Shown here in pieces: positions 22,901 to 34,261 of a stretch of 64,000 nt of DNA (positions are counted from its first letter, which is position 1; every line of letters begins with the position of its first letter). A program made the translations under genes and the position numbers. The notes beneath the pieces were generated by a model. That model searched no databases and was not told where the DNA came from. It saw nothing but the letters and a program-made list of their open reading frames with translations. The DNA is from Trichosporon coremiiforme (Eukaryota; Basidiomycota; Tremellomycetes; Trichosporonales; Trichosporonaceae). The stretch covers positions 1 through 64,000 of the forward strand of contig BCJJ01000022.1 of assembly GCA_039545355.1 (NCBI GenBank), given 5' to 3'.

Positions 22901-23885
22901 GCCGCAGCTGCGCCGCAGGTGTAGCTGCCTGATGCCGCTGATCCCTGCCTTAACACTCCCTTACACCCCAACAACAAAACGTAACACCAACAACACCACA
23001 ACCACCTTCGTTGTCCCTTCGTTCCTTCGTTACCACGAGACGTGGATTGATTCCCTTCGACGTTGTCCCCCCTGCCATCTTCTTCAAGACGGCAGGTAAA
23101 TTACATGGGTATACCCGATTCTTACTTCAACCACCTGCAGATTATATTACTATAGTTTATTTCTCTCTCTCTCTCTCTCTCTCTCTACAACGTATCAATA
23201 GCAGAAATGGCCCGCTGGCGCGGGACTACTGGGGCATGCAGAGTGTCCCCGAAGCACACGAGCGAACAAGTGAACGAGCGCAGCGAGTGAGCAAGCTCTC
23301 TAGGGCTGGGACGGGCATGAGTGAGCGAAGACGAAGTGGACAGCACCGCTCCGGTTGTGCATAGACTGTGATGTCTCAGCCAAGCTTCTCCTCGTAGTGA
23401 GCGCGAGCATGCATTGGACCGTCGATATCCAGGCCCAGTGGCTGCCGCGTGAAGACATCTCAATGGCTGGCTGGACGGACAAAAGAGTGTTCAGTATGCA
23501 GTGTGCAGTACAGTGGTGGGCGGCGCCCGCCGGAATGTCAGTACCCGATCCCCGGTTGATAAGCGGATCGGTGGATGCCGACGTCAGGACGCGCCCCCAA
23601 TCCCACGCCCAGCGCGCCCAGCGCCCAGCCGATCACTAGCCCACCTTGTCCTTCCGCCTGCCCGAGGTCAGCTGCTTGATCTAGTGCACACGCACTGCTT
23701 CCCCACGACTGCATACATCTTGCATCCTCACTCTCAACCTGTGACAACTCTCTCTTTGCTGTTGATACTCACTCACCTCAACTAGGCCCAGCTCGCCTCG
23801 CCGTCCGCCTCGCAACCAACCCCCAACCCAGCTTCGTATAACTATCCACGCTTCACTCGCTACGCTCGCTGCGCATAGACGAAAC
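22901..23885. other. intergenic upstream of ADH paralogue A
   Basis: About 1 kb. Holds a (CT)n run at 23162-23186 near the likely Msb1-like 3' end and C/T-rich DNA (23640-23870) before the next start codon. No gene seen. Confidence 0.55.
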
Positions 23886-25611
23886 ATGACCGTCGACATT
23901 CCCAAGACGATGAAGGCAGTCGTCCTCGAGGCCCCATACAAGGTTGCCGTGAAGGAGGTCCCGACTCCCGAGATCAAGGAGGATAACGACGTGATCGTCA
24001 AGACCAAGCTGGCCGGTCTTTGTGGTGAGTAAACTAGCCGGGCGAGTCCAGCGGGCATGCCGTGGATGACGGGAGCGTGTGCGGAGTGAAGGTGGTGTGC
24101 ATAGTGTGTCGGTGTGGTTTCCCGAATTCGGTCGGAAGGAAGGCTGGTCAGCAGACCACCGTCTTCCCGTTGTCGGACGACGACCGCGGATGAACCACTC
24201 CAGAGAGACACTGCCAGCGTACGAAGCAGTCTCGGCGAGGAGGGGGTGCAACTGTGATGCAGCCGTCGGATTCCGCCCCTTCTGACCCCCGCCCCCGTCT
24301 CCGGCTTCGCCTTCGGCTCAGGCAGCGCTGACGCCAGGCTCCGACCTCCACATCTACCGCGGGCACCAGCCGGGCTGTGATGGTATCACGATCGGACACG
24401 AGATCCTCGGCACCGTCGTCCAGGTCGGCAAGGGCGTCAAGAGCTTCAAGCCTGGAGTGAGTGGAGGTGTCGTCAGACGCCGGAGCGTTGTCCAACCCCA
24501 CCTCACATGCCCCTGGTCGTTCTTATTCTACAATTCTCTCCCAACAGCTCTCCTGAGATGCGGAGACGGAGCGGAGAGAGGAGCCGGGGGGATGATGAGG
24601 GGCGGGACAGAGAGTGCACCAGCCAGCTCGCTTCGCTCGCAGTCGCTAACATCCAGGACATTGTCATCTCGCCCTTCTCCACCTCTTGCGGCAAGTGCCA
24701 CTACTGCGAGAAGGGATACACTGCGCGCTGTAATGGCGGTGGTCAGCTGCTCGGCACGGCCGCGACTCCCGGTAAGTCTGCGTTTCGAGGGTTTAGCAGG
24801 TAGCTGGTCGCCAGCGTCCGCTCAACCTGCGGCTCACTCGCACCTCGCCTTCGGCTCGTTGCTCGCTCGCTAACACTCAGGTTGCCAGGCTGAGTACGTC
24901 CGCATCCCCGAAGGCGAAGCGTCGCTGTATCACGCGCCCCCCGAGGTGCCCGAGAAGCTCATGCTGCTCATGGCAGACATCATCCCGACGGGCTACTACG
25001 TCGCCTACCAAGCGCGACACGGGATGGACGACGGGCAGATCCCCAGCCAGTCTCTGGACGGCACGGTAGTGCAGCCCGAGGGGAAGAAGGGCGTGTGCGT
25101 CGTGGTCGGCTGCGGTCCCGTCGGCCTGTGTGCGATCACGGCCGCCAAGACCATGTTCGAGACCGTGTTCGCGACCGACCTGGCGCCGCACCGTCTCGAA
25201 GCGGCTAAGAAGCACGGAGCGATCGCCTTGCCCCCCGACGAGCTGAAGGACGCCGTCCTGAAGGCCACCGAGGGCAGGGGAGCCGACGCAGCCTGCGAGG
25301 TCGTCGGACACCAGAGCGCGCTCAACACGGCCATCGACGCCGTCAGGCCCTACGGTACCGTCGCCTCCTGCGGCCTGCACACACACGACGTCACCGTCCC
25401 CGGCCTGACACTGTATGGCAAGAATCTGAAGCTCATCTTTGGGCGCTGCGCCGTGCGCACGTACACGCCCGCTGCTATGCAGGTGCTCAAGGACAATGTG
25501 GACCTGTTCGAGAGCTTTGTCGAGCACGAGGTCAGCGTCGACAAGGCGCCAGAGTACTATGAGATGTTTGAGAAGAACAAGATTGCAAAGACGGCGTTTG
25601 TCTTTGAGTAA
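23886..25611 (+). CDS. zinc-containing alcohol dehydrogenase (MDR family), paralogue A
   Basis: 367 residues from exons 23886-24024, 24338-24456, 24657-24771 and 24881-25611. Medium-chain dehydrogenase with GroES-like N-terminus: catalytic zinc motif GLCGSDLH, GHE proton relay (TIGHEILGTV), structural zinc cysteines CGKCHYCEKGYTARC, and a Rossmann GCGPVGLCAI NAD(P) loop followed by ATDLAPHRLEAAKKHGA. It would oxidise an alcohol/polyol or reduce an aldehyde/ketone in the cytosol; no targeting signal is visible and the substrate is not predictable. A second copy (29556-30699) is clearly paralogous but has one intron instead of three. Introns 1 and 2 (313 and 200 bp) are long for this window. 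Ends KIAKTAFVFE. Confidence 0.9.
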
Positions 25612-25869
25612 AGTAGCCGATGCCGAGCGAAGCGAGGTGGCGTGGAGGCGCGCAGACGGTATGTAGAGTACTAGTTTCAGTAGGATTTCGGAAGTCTTCA
25701 GGCGTCTATGCAATGCAAAACGTGAACATGGCTGAGACGTGATTATATTGCATTGATTATAGGCCCGATGAGGGATTCTTGGTGATTCTTGGTTCTACAG
25801 ACAACATCCTTCCTCCTCCCCCTCTATTCTAACTTGGTCGACATTCGTTGCGCACACACTTCCCGAGGA

Positions 25870-27071
25870 CTAAGGCGCCTCGCGGCTCAGACTCCTGACG
25901 AGCCGCTGCATCCCGTCATTCCGCCCCTCGATGGCGGCCATCTCCGCCTCGTCCTGACTCGTCGCCGCACCTTCTCGCGAGAGAGACCGGACCATGCGCG
26001 CCATACCGTCGTTGCGACCCTCGATCGCGGCCATCATGACCTCGTCCGTTGTCGTCTTCTGTAACCGCTGTCCGCCCTGCAGTCCTTCGGCTCCCTGTAC
26101 TCCGCCAACTCCACCGTCCACGGTCGACCCGGCCGTGGAGACCTCGGAGGGACCGCCGTTGGCGACCCCGTTGGCAACGCCGTTGGTGGTAGGACCCGTC
26201 GAAGGGGTTACGCCGGCCTCAGGGTCGAGCTTTTGTGGCGGCCTGACAAACACCGTGCTTCCGCTGAGCCAGTAGGTCGGGTATCTGCGGCGCCCGACGT
26301 TGTTGATGATCATGGCCCAGGCGAGCATGAGGAGCGCAGAAATGAGGACGATGTAGATGAAATGCCAGGACATGTGGACTGCGGCCGGTTGCACGGAGGC
26401 GATCAGGGCGGTCGCGCCAGCGCTTGCATGTCAGCTTGGCCCTTTTCGGTGCTCGGCGTCCTGCCTCGGAAAACTTACGGAGGATGAACTGTGCCAGTGA
26501 TCTGCATGGCGGTCAGGGCGACACTCATGCTGAGCGCGCCGTTGAGCCAGACGACATGCCGCAGTTCGCCCGTGTGCGTCGTGTCGTGCAGCTCGTAGTT
26601 GGTCGCTTTTCTGAAGAGGCGCGTGATGGCCACGCCTAGAATGGCGGCAATGACATGTCCACCAAGGAGATGTCTCGGCTGAGCGAGGGGAGACTCGATC
26701 GTGCCGTAGATCAGAACAGCCGATGCACCGAAGGACGCAACGATCAGGATGATGTCCTGGTCCGCGAACGCAGTCGCCATGACGAGCTCAACGAGCATGA
26801 TGCCGACGAAGGACGCGAGGAGGCCGAGACCCCAGACCTCGTACTTCAGTGGGATCTTGGAGAGCCATGAGAATGGTGGGAAGGGCAGCGGACGGAGGGG
26901 CTGTTGTTTGTACCCGAGGAAGCGAGAGAGGATCGGGGGAAGGTACGTCCGAAGGTCGCGGTGGACGGTGACGGGCCCGTGTTTCGGCCCAGCGGGGGCT
27001 GGAGCGGCAGCCGGGAGCGGCGCAGGCTTCGGTGATGGTGAATGCGACATGCGTGGTTTCTCTAGCGACAT
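25870..27071 (-). CDS. HPP-family multi-pass membrane protein
   Basis: 381 residues from exons 27071-26479 and 26422-25870 (56-bp intron splitting the second Pro of HPP). A Pro/Ala-rich N-terminus is followed by about five hydrophobic segments (GLGLLASFVGIMLVELVM, IILIVASFGASAVLIYG, LGGHVIAAILGVAITRLF, VVWLNGALSMSVALTAMQ, FIYIVLISALLMLAWAMII), with the signature TGTVHPPAGATALIA between the last two, diagnostic of the HPP family. Bacterial and plant members have been linked to nitrite/anion transport; the fungal role is unknown. The cytosolic tail ends in two near-identical ~28-residue repeats (AAIEGRNDGM...VRSLSRE). A TATA-like ATAAATAA (27157-27164) sits ~86 bases upstream of the ATG. Confidence 0.88.
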
Positions 27072-27956
27072 GCTGAGATTTGAGTTGGAGTTGTTGGTGG
27101 GAAGGAAGAGTGGAGATGCTCGGACTCAAGCGAGTGGAGGCCGCTCAGGCTCGGGTTTATTTATGGTACCATGGGTTCAGGACGTGCGGAGGATCGCAGG
27201 TGACTAGGAGACCGCACTCAACCCGTAGTGCCGCAGGTGATCACCGTAGAAATGCAACGCCTAGAAGCCGAAGCGGCACAAGTGAGTGGGGGCCCGAATC
27301 GGAGAGTCCAATGTATCCTGAGGCACGCACGGCACGCGTCACATCCCTTCCCCTCTTTGAGCTTGGTCAGCTGCTCTTCCTCGACTCGAGCCGAGCAACA
27401 CTTTCTCAAATCAACCGCGGATCTGGAAAGGAGGACTCGCATGCTGACCAAGAATAGCGCTCCTGGCGTGCTTGCCATGTATGGCTGTGCTTTGTCTCGC
27501 GCCGGACGCGGGGAAAGATGCTCCGCGGCCTTCTCGCGTTCTCTCACTGGCTCACCCCAGCTGGCAATAGTAGGGAGGGCAGGGCTGGCAGGGATGGCAG
27601 GGCATTCACAAGCGCCCCCCACCGCACCCGGCGGCAATATCTGAGGACTGGTTGGTCGCCGCGCATCGGCGTAATGTCACGTGCAGGGACTCCGCGTGTC
27701 ATGGCGAACAGCGAACGCCTCGGAAACGCCGGCGCCGCGAGCGCTTGGCGCGCCGAGCAGTACTCGTCATCGTCCCCTCTGCGCCGTAGGGGGCGAGTAG
27801 AGTTTAATCGTGAGATAGCGAAAGTACCTCATGCGCCGGACTGCTTGGGGTTGCGCGAGGTGTCTTCCTCGAACACCCACCGCGGGCGATGACCTCCACC
27901 TCGCATTCACTGCTGCCTCAATAGGATGAGAGCCTCTACATGAGCTGCATGGGGTG
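27072..27956. other. intergenic, HPP promoter and 3' flank of unknown gene
   Basis: 885 bases. Holds the HPP gene's TATA-like element (27157-27164). The overlapping open frames at 27218-27644 on both strands show no domain. Nothing else seen. Confidence 0.55.
27157..27164 (-). promoter_or_regulatory. TATA-like element of the HPP gene
   Basis: ATAAATAA read on the minus strand, 86 bases upstream of ATG 27071. Confidence 0.45.
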
Positions 27957-28599
27957 CTACAAACCCTTGGGGGCATCGACAGTGATAACAGCAGTTTGGG
28001 GAGTGAAGCTCGCCCCCAAGATTATAGCTCCGCTGTCCTTTAGTCTCTTCAGTTCCTCCACGAACCCCTTGAGCCCATGCTCCCCCTCGCTCTGCCGACT
28101 GAAGGGCGGTCCAGCATCACGCGAGACGTTGTAAGTGACAACGAGCGGCCTCGGCGTCCTTGCAGGCTTGAACTGCGCCGCCTTCCTTTCCACATCAGCA
28201 CCAACCGCCCACTCAAACTCACTTGTACTCCTCATTCATCTTGTCATACTTTCCCGGATCCTTCTTCCACTCATCGACGACCTCGCGATCGTGCCCCTTC
28301 CACTGCACCTCGCCGCGCTCCTCCGCCGCCGCCATCCAGGGCACGCTGAGGCCGCCGTGCAGCCCGCGCGGATCCGTGATCATGATCTCGGCCCAGTCGT
28401 GCGTCATGGAAACGGACTCGACAGAGACGCAGTCGGCCACCATGCCCTGCAGCTCGGCTATGACGCCCGAGGTGTGCTCAACCGACTTCTGGCCTGCTTG
28501 TCGCGGCCCAGGCGCGCCGGGGGCGAGGTTGTGCGTGTGGATTTGGTTGTGGTCCTTCTCGCGCTGGACTAGCGTGTCTGTGGGACTTGGGGAGGGCAT
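27957..28599 (-). CDS. hypothetical protein, 192 aa
   Basis: Exons 28599-28223 and 28158-27957 join in frame as NEEYK|TPRPLVVTYNVSRD (64-bp intron with a CTGAT branch-like site). I do not recognise it. It is mostly soluble and charged, with a compact middle (MTHDWAEIMITDPRGLHGGLSVPWMAAAEERG) and a C-terminal alpha/beta-looking segment (GFVEELKRLKDSGAIILGASFTPQTAVITVDAPKGL). No signal peptide, membrane span or metal motif. The periodic hydrophobics and the single intron with good consensus favour a real gene. It is divergent from ADH paralogue B. ATG 28599 is the first in-frame ATG seen. Confidence 0.6.
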
Positions 28600-29555
28600 G
28601 CTGGATGTGTAGGTGATGGTATCTGGTCGTCGTCGCAAAAGTTGTAGTGCATTCGGTCGACGCAATCCATTATCTAGGCACGTCCTCGGTCAGTTCGGCG
28701 AGGTGCCCCTTTAGTCGCCCGCACGATGCATCATGTTCGTGCGCTTGTTGCTATCAGACAAGCCAAAAAGTGGTGTTTCCCACGTACTGTCCCCTCCCGG
28801 GGGCGTCCGCTCGGGAACCGCTTCAGCGACCCCGTACTGGCCCCCGCATCCTGCGGAGGGCGGCGAAGCGCGGGTGGCGAGGCCGCGCTGCCTTACTTCG
28901 GGGTTTTGTGGAAACGAAACCGCCGCACCAAGGGTGCAGTTGTTATGCGGGGTGGGAACTCTGTGTTGGCGTGTGCATGTGGAGTCGTAGAGGATGGAGG
29001 GGGAGGTGTGCGAGAGCACGAAGAGGGAGAGGGGACTGCGTAGAGGCTCAGCGGGGGCTCTTTGGGACCTAATTAGGCATCCGGGATCGCTCCGGGCGCC
29101 TAAGGACCCAGAAGCAGGGGAGAGGATAGAGTTGTGAGGTATTGAACGCTGGATCTCATCGTGTGACTAAGGGAGGAAGGTGAGTCGCACCGACATGCTC
29201 TGGTGTGGAGGTGTGGATGTGTGTGGTTGTTGGCATGGGAGGTCGGTGGAGGTGGAGGTCGAAAGTGGAGGTCGATGCAGAGGTACGATCCTAAACACTC
29301 TCTAAAGCTCTGCAGACTTGCAGCTCCAACGGATGTCAGTCATCGATACTACAGACGGCAGGGACTGTGGGCAACGCCGTATCAGGCTGCACTTGGCTGT
29401 AGCTACCAGGCGTCCGAGATCCGGTCAACTATGTCAACAACGAATGGGCGAGCCCCGCGGACGAGATAACCAGGGCAAAGCCGATGCCCTCGAACCGATT
29501 ATTCGGCTGCCCACGATTTCGACGTTTCGACCTCCAATCCATCCTTCAAACAACC
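28600..29555. other. divergent promoter region, unknown gene / ADH B
   Basis: 956 bases between divergent start codons. Contains an imperfect palindrome around 29071-29105 (AGGCATCCGGG... ...CCGGGCGCCT). No gene seen. Confidence 0.5.
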
Positions 29556-30699
29556 ATGAAGCAAGTCGTGTGCACGGCCCCGTTTACAGTCGAAGTGCGC
29601 GATGTGCCGCGACCCGAGCTCCAGCGCGACGGCGACGTCATCATCAAGGTGTCCACTGCTGGTCTCTGTGGTACGTCCACCTCGACTTCACCTCAACCCT
29701 TACACCCACCTTCCCCACCAACCCAGCTTTGGCTCCCGACGTACTCAGCTGACCCCAGGCTCCGACCTGCACGCTTACCGTGGCCTCGAGTCTGGCGGCC
29801 CGATGGGCCACGAAGTGTGCGGCGAGATCGTCGCCGCCGGCCCAGGCGTGAAGAAGTTCAAAGTCGGGGACCGTGTCCTGTGCCCGTTCTCGAACTCGTG
29901 CGGCGCGTGCTACTTCTGTGAGCGCGGGTGGACATCCCGGTGTAAGGACAACTACTGCCTGACTGGGGGCCAGGCAGAGTACTTCCGCGTGCACGAGGCC
30001 GATGCGGACCTGTATCTCCTCCCCTCGGACTTGCCCGAGGAGATGGCGCTCCTGTTGACCGACATTCTGCCCACAGGTTACAGCGCCGCGTTCAACGCCC
30101 GCCGGTTGCTGGATGATGGATGGCTCACTGGGGAACAGTGGAGTCTCGCTGATGCCGAGAAGGGCACGGCACCGAAGAAGGGCGTCGCTGTCGTTCTCGG
30201 CTGCGGGCCCGTCGGTCTCTGCGCCATCTCGAGCGCGAAGACCCTTTTCGAGACGGTTTACGCTACGGACCTGAATGCCTCTCGTCTCTCAGCGGCCGAG
30301 AAGCATGGTGCCATCGCTCTTCCCCTCCCCGAACTGAAGGATGCTCTCATGAAAGCGACCGAGGGCCGGGGCGCGGACGCCGTGCTCGAAGTCGTCGGAC
30401 ACCCGAGTGCCGTCGCCGATGCGCTCGAGCTCGTCCGCCCCTATGGCGCCATCTCGAGCGTGGGCGTGCACAATGCGCCGCTCTCAGTGAGCGCCGAGAA
30501 GTTCTACGACAAGAATGTCCGGATGCAGTTTGGCCGCTGCTCTGTGCGCACCTTCTTCCCCGCGGCCATGAATGTGCTCAAGGCAAACCTGGGCTTGTTC
30601 GAGAGTTTCGTCCAGCACCGGGTAGGCATTGACCAGGCGCCCGAATACTACACCCGCTTCGAGAAGGGCGAGATCGGCAAGACGGTGTTCGTCATGTAA
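29556..30699 (+). CDS. zinc-containing alcohol dehydrogenase (MDR family), paralogue B
   Basis: 351 residues from exons 29556-29670 and 29759-30699. Same architecture as paralogue A: AGLCGSDLHAY, MGHEVCGEIV, CGACYFCERGWTSRC, and the GCGPVGLCAI Rossmann loop followed by ATDLNASRLSAAEKHGA. Both copies share EGRGADA, a VVGH motif after it, FGRC(A/S)VRT and an APEYY near the end, so they descend from a common duplication. The first intron is at the same codon (after LCG) in both; paralogue B lacks the other two. A cytosolic NAD(P)-dependent alcohol/polyol dehydrogenase is expected; substrate unknown. Confidence 0.9.
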
Positions 30700-31661
30700 G
30701 AGGGGTTAGAGGTTAGAATGTTTAGAAGTTATGCAGACTCATCTCTGGGGCCGCGACGCGACGCCGGTGTTCGGTAACAGACAGCGGCCTATGGAGACCG
30801 CAAGGTCGCTGCACGAGATGCCCTTCCTCCCGAAAGTTCAGCATAGGCCCGACAGGTTTCAGCAAGGCTTCGGTTGAAAGACCAGGAGGGGGATGGATAT
30901 ATCCAGCTTTGGCCAGATTATCCAGTCAAACTTGCGCGCCGCCGCCGCCGACGCCGCAGCGCGGAGTCGGAGGTTATGCCAGTGTCACATCTCAATGTCC
31001 GTGCGTCAGGGTTCGCTAGCGCGCTCCGTTCCGTGCCGTCTACAGAGCGAGACATCCAGCATGCAAAATACATTGCAGCACTTTAGGCCCCACCGCAGAG
31101 CCATGCTGCCATGATCTAAGTACCAAACTTGCAACCCTTCTTTGTCCTGCAATCGGGCACACGGTACAAAAACCGAAGCTCGAAGCGAGCCCAGTGTGCG
31201 TCTTGGCGGATCCGCGCAGGGTCGAACGGATCCGGAGTGCCTTGCCACACCCTCCTCGCTCCAATGATCTGCAACAATGGAGAGGACTTGACGAAAGCTT
31301 TGCTATCGTCTTCACGTGAAACTGAATGTAGCATCGATGGCCTCCTGGCCGATGGCGGCGTGCATGCCATATGCCGTGCGCCGCCAGTAGGCTGACTGCA
31401 TATGACTGGCGGGTCGAAGGCTGCATGCGCAGGATGTACTGTAAGGGGTATACGGCATGTGTGGCGCTATGGGCACTGCGGGGGGCGTAGGTTGCAGACT
31501 GCGAAGCACGCGCGCAGATGTGACTTGGGATTCTTGGCCCTTTTCGCTAAGAGCCAAGAGACGGCCTGTGCCCAAAGTGGTGACGGACTCTTTCCGCACT
31601 CAGGCTGATCCATGCATTGTTGCTTCGCCTGCTGCATCTCACTTAATCATATCTCGACACT
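30700..31661. other. intergenic between ADH B and the GT-like gene
   Basis: 962 bases. No gene, RNA or clear repeat; short open frames on both strands carry no recognisable content. Confidence 0.55.
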
Positions 31662-33035
31662 ATGCTTCCACGCCCGCCGTCGCGGGGCGAGGCGGCCACG
31701 CTCCTCGTCGTTCTCCTGCCGACGGTTGCCGCCTTCATCCTCGGCCTCGACCTCTCCTACTCCCCCGTCAAGACGGACCTGACATTGTTTCTTTCGCCAT
31801 GGGCCGTCCCCCACGACTTTGGCGATTTCGTCTCTCGCTTCTTCCAATTCGCCATCCTCCTCTACACCCTTCCCCCATTACACTGGCTGTGGGCCGCGAC
31901 GTGCACTGTCGCCCTGCTCCGCGCCCCGCTCGGATTCCTCCTTACTCGGAGTGTGGGATGGGCGGCACCCGCTTTCTTCAGTCATTGGGCGCTGTACGAG
32001 CCCATGACGGGGTGGGGACCAGGGATCGTCGTGTGGCAGACCATCGACCCCGCTCATGAGTGGAGCCTCGGTACTGCTGTGGTGTTTGCGCTCCTCGAGC
32101 GCAGGCCGTGGACGTACGTCGTCACGCTCGGCGTGGCGGTGAGCGTGCTCGTCCTCCGCGCCGCGATGCCTACTGTTCAAGAGCGACTGGTGGAGAAACC
32201 CCGCCAAGGACCACTACGCACGCAACTCGCTGCGATCGGTTGCGCCGCCCTCGTACTCCCCCTGACCTCATTCCTCCGCCCACTCCTCCGAGAGCCCTTC
32301 CCTTCTACTTCACTCGACGTGCTCATCCTCTCCTTCCCTCGCCCGCAAAACGGGGACATCATCCTCCAAAAGACCGTCGACAGCTATGCCCCCTTCTTAA
32401 ACGAGAACATCACACTGAACGGCTTTACGCACTCGACGGGCCATGCCGCCTTCGTAGCCCTGAGAGAGAAGGGATACAACTTCCACATCGACGAGGACCA
32501 GCACGCCGACGACGAGTGGGGCCATTATCTCCATCTGGCAGAGGCGTTCCGCTGGGCCGAAAACGCATTGGGGGGTGAATGGCTCATGCTCGCCGAAGAC
32601 GACTTCCCCCTGTGTCCTGGGGCTTGGGACGTCATTTCCACAGTCATGGCCGAACTCGAGTCTGAGCGCGAGGTCGGCCGGATCCGTGCTGGATTCATTG
32701 GCACGGGAGGCAGCGGATTGATTATGCACCGCAGCTACCCGCCGCTCCTCCAGGTCGTTCTTCGAGAATACTCGCGCAGCGCCTCAAGATTACCACCAGG
32801 CGTCCACCACCGCGCACCGGATCAGGTCGTGCAGGACTGTCTCCGCGGAACGCCCGGGTCTCTGTGTGAAAGAAGACATGAGCAGCACATGCTCATCTCG
32901 TCCCGCATCGTCATGGACCATATCGGCGGCATGGCGACTACGACCGAGGGCAAGGAGCTCAACTCGGACAAGTGGCGGTGTGGCTGGCGACATGCGTGGC
33001 ATGGGGCTGCGGACGTGGATGTCGTCGTCGTCTAG
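31662..33035 (+). CDS. membrane-anchored glycosyltransferase-like protein
   Basis: Intronless, 457 residues. The first ~220 residues hold several hydrophobic spans (LLVVLLPTVAAFILGLDL, FFQFAILLYTLPPLHWLWAA, TAVVFALL, VVTLGVAVSVLVLRAAM, LAAIGCAALVLPLTSFL). The soluble part begins LDVLILSFPRP and has GGEWLMLAEDDFPLCPGAW, an acidic EDD where glycosyltransferases of the GT-A fold carry their DxD metal site, then GFIGTGGSGLIMHRSYPPLLQ. This order resembles the GnT-IV/PGAP4-like group that adds sugars in the Golgi or ER lumen. I infer a type II or multi-pass Golgi/ER transferase; acceptor unknown. Cysteines in the C-terminal part fit a lumenal domain. Confidence 0.7.
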   Translation: MLPRPPSRGEAATLLVVLLPTVAAFILGLDLSYSPVKTDLTLFLSPWAVPHDFGDFVSRFFQFAILLYTLPPLHWLWAATCTVALLRAPLGFLLTRSVGWAAPAFFSHWALYEPMTGWGPGIVVWQTIDPAHEWSLGTAVVFALLERRPWTYVVTLGVAVSVLVLRAAMPTVQERLVEKPRQGPLRTQLAAIGCAALVLPLTSFLRPLLREPFPSTSLDVLILSFPRPQNGDIILQKTVDSYAPFLNENITLNGFTHSTGHAAFVALREKGYNFHIDEDQHADDEWGHYLHLAEAFRWAENALGGEWLMLAEDDFPLCPGAWDVISTVMAELESEREVGRIRAGFIGTGGSGLIMHRSYPPLLQVVLREYSRSASRLPPGVHHRAPDQVVQDCLRGTPGSLCERRHEQHMLISSRIVMDHIGGMATTTEGKELNSDKWRCGWRHAWHGAADVDVVVV

Positions 33036-33196
33036 TTGTATATGTATCAGCTACTGCGTACCGTCCACTGACCACTGGCCATTGACCGGATCTGACAGGA
33101 AGGTTAGTAACTGTGCCACACCGCTCGACTGATCGAAACCCTATACATGTCAGTCTACGGACGTGACCTCGATACGCTGCACCGCTCTCGGGATCA

Positions 33197-34261
33197 CTAC
33201 GCCTCGCCAGCCTTGACTGCCGCCTGGAAGCGGCGCACGATGGGCACCATTCCCCCCTCGTCGACCTCGAGTCCAAGCCCCAGAGCGTACGCATTATCGA
33301 ATCTCGCCGGCCAGCTCGACACGATCCGCCGATTCGTCGGGTCATCTTTGAACTTGACGAGTTTCAGCGCCTCCTCGCCCGCAACCTCCCTCAGCGCCTC
33401 CAATTCCTCGCGCACCGTTGTCGTAAACCCGGGCAGGCACACGACTCTCGTATGGCTGAGGAACTTGTTCGCCGGAACGTGCTTCGCCACCACGAAATTC
33501 CGGACTGTCGTCTCGGGGCTCGCGACCCACGCCGCAAGAGCGAGTTCGGGCGACTCGAGCCCGTCGCCGACGGGACACAGCGCCTCCTCGCCATGCAGGG
33601 GTTCCCGAATAATGCCACTAATGAAGGCGGAGGTGGCGGCGGAGGGAGGACCGGGGCGCACGACAATGGTGGGCAGGCGCAGGATACGGCCGTCCACGAA
33701 TCCGCGGCGCGTGTACTCATTCACGAGGAGCTCGGACATGAGTTTGCCGCACCCGTACGCTCCCTCTGGTGTCGCGATTGTCGCCGGTGTGACGACTTCA
33801 GGCAGAGGGCCACCATAGACGGCCAAACTGGACGTGAAGATGAACTTGGGCGGTGCCTCTGCCGCAGCAGAGGCGTCTCGGGCACGGTTCAGGAGGGCAT
33901 GCACCGAGTCGACATTCACACGCAGGCCGAGGTCGAAATTGTCCTCGCTGCCTCGAGACATGATGCCGTGCATGCAGTACACTGTGTCGGGGCATCCGTG
34001 GGCGGTGGTGAAGAGCGAGTCGATGGCGGAGGGGTCGCACAGGTCCGCCTTGAGGGTGATTACGGAGCCGGGGGCAGCGTTGGCGGGGACCTTGGGCTCG
34101 ACGATGTCTGCCAGAATGAGCCGGACGTTTGGCGTCTTGGGGTCGGACAGCAGTTGAGAGGCGAGGAGGCCGCCGAGCCAGCCGCCCGCGCCGGTGATTA
34201 GGACGACGTTGCGTTCGATCGTCATGATGTCGGATGGGGAGGAGGGGGAGAGCGAAGCCAT
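33197..34261 (-). CDS. extended SDR, D-erythronate dehydrogenase (DenD)-like
   Basis: Intronless, 354 residues from ATG 34261; an internal ATG at 34225 (MTIERNVVLITGAGG) matches the usual start of the family better, and an ATAAATA lies directly upstream of 34261, so 34225 may be the true start. Features: NAD site TGAGGWLG, acidic strand end LILADI, active-site Ser/Tyr/Lys as FTSSLAVYGGPLPEVV then AYGCGKLMSELLVNEYTRRGFVDGR, and RLPTIVVRPGPPSAATSAFISGIIREPLHGEEALCPV. This last block is very like bacterial DenD, which oxidises D-erythronate to 2-oxo-tetronate. Substrate in the fungus is unproven. It converges on the GT-like gene and is divergent from the transporter gene. Confidence 0.82.
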   Translation of the reverse strand: MASLSPSSPSDIMTIERNVVLITGAGGWLGGLLASQLLSDPKTPNVRLILADIVEPKVPANAAPGSVITLKADLCDPSAIDSLFTTAHGCPDTVYCMHGIMSRGSEDNFDLGLRVNVDSVHALLNRARDASAAAEAPPKFIFTSSLAVYGGPLPEVVTPATIATPEGAYGCGKLMSELLVNEYTRRGFVDGRILRLPTIVVRPGPPSAATSAFISGIIREPLHGEEALCPVGDGLESPELALAAWVASPETTVRNFVVAKHVPANKFLSHTRVVCLPGFTTTVREELEALREVAGEEALKLVKFKDDPTNRRIVSSWPARFDNAYALGLGLEVDEGGMVPIVRRFQAAVKAGEA

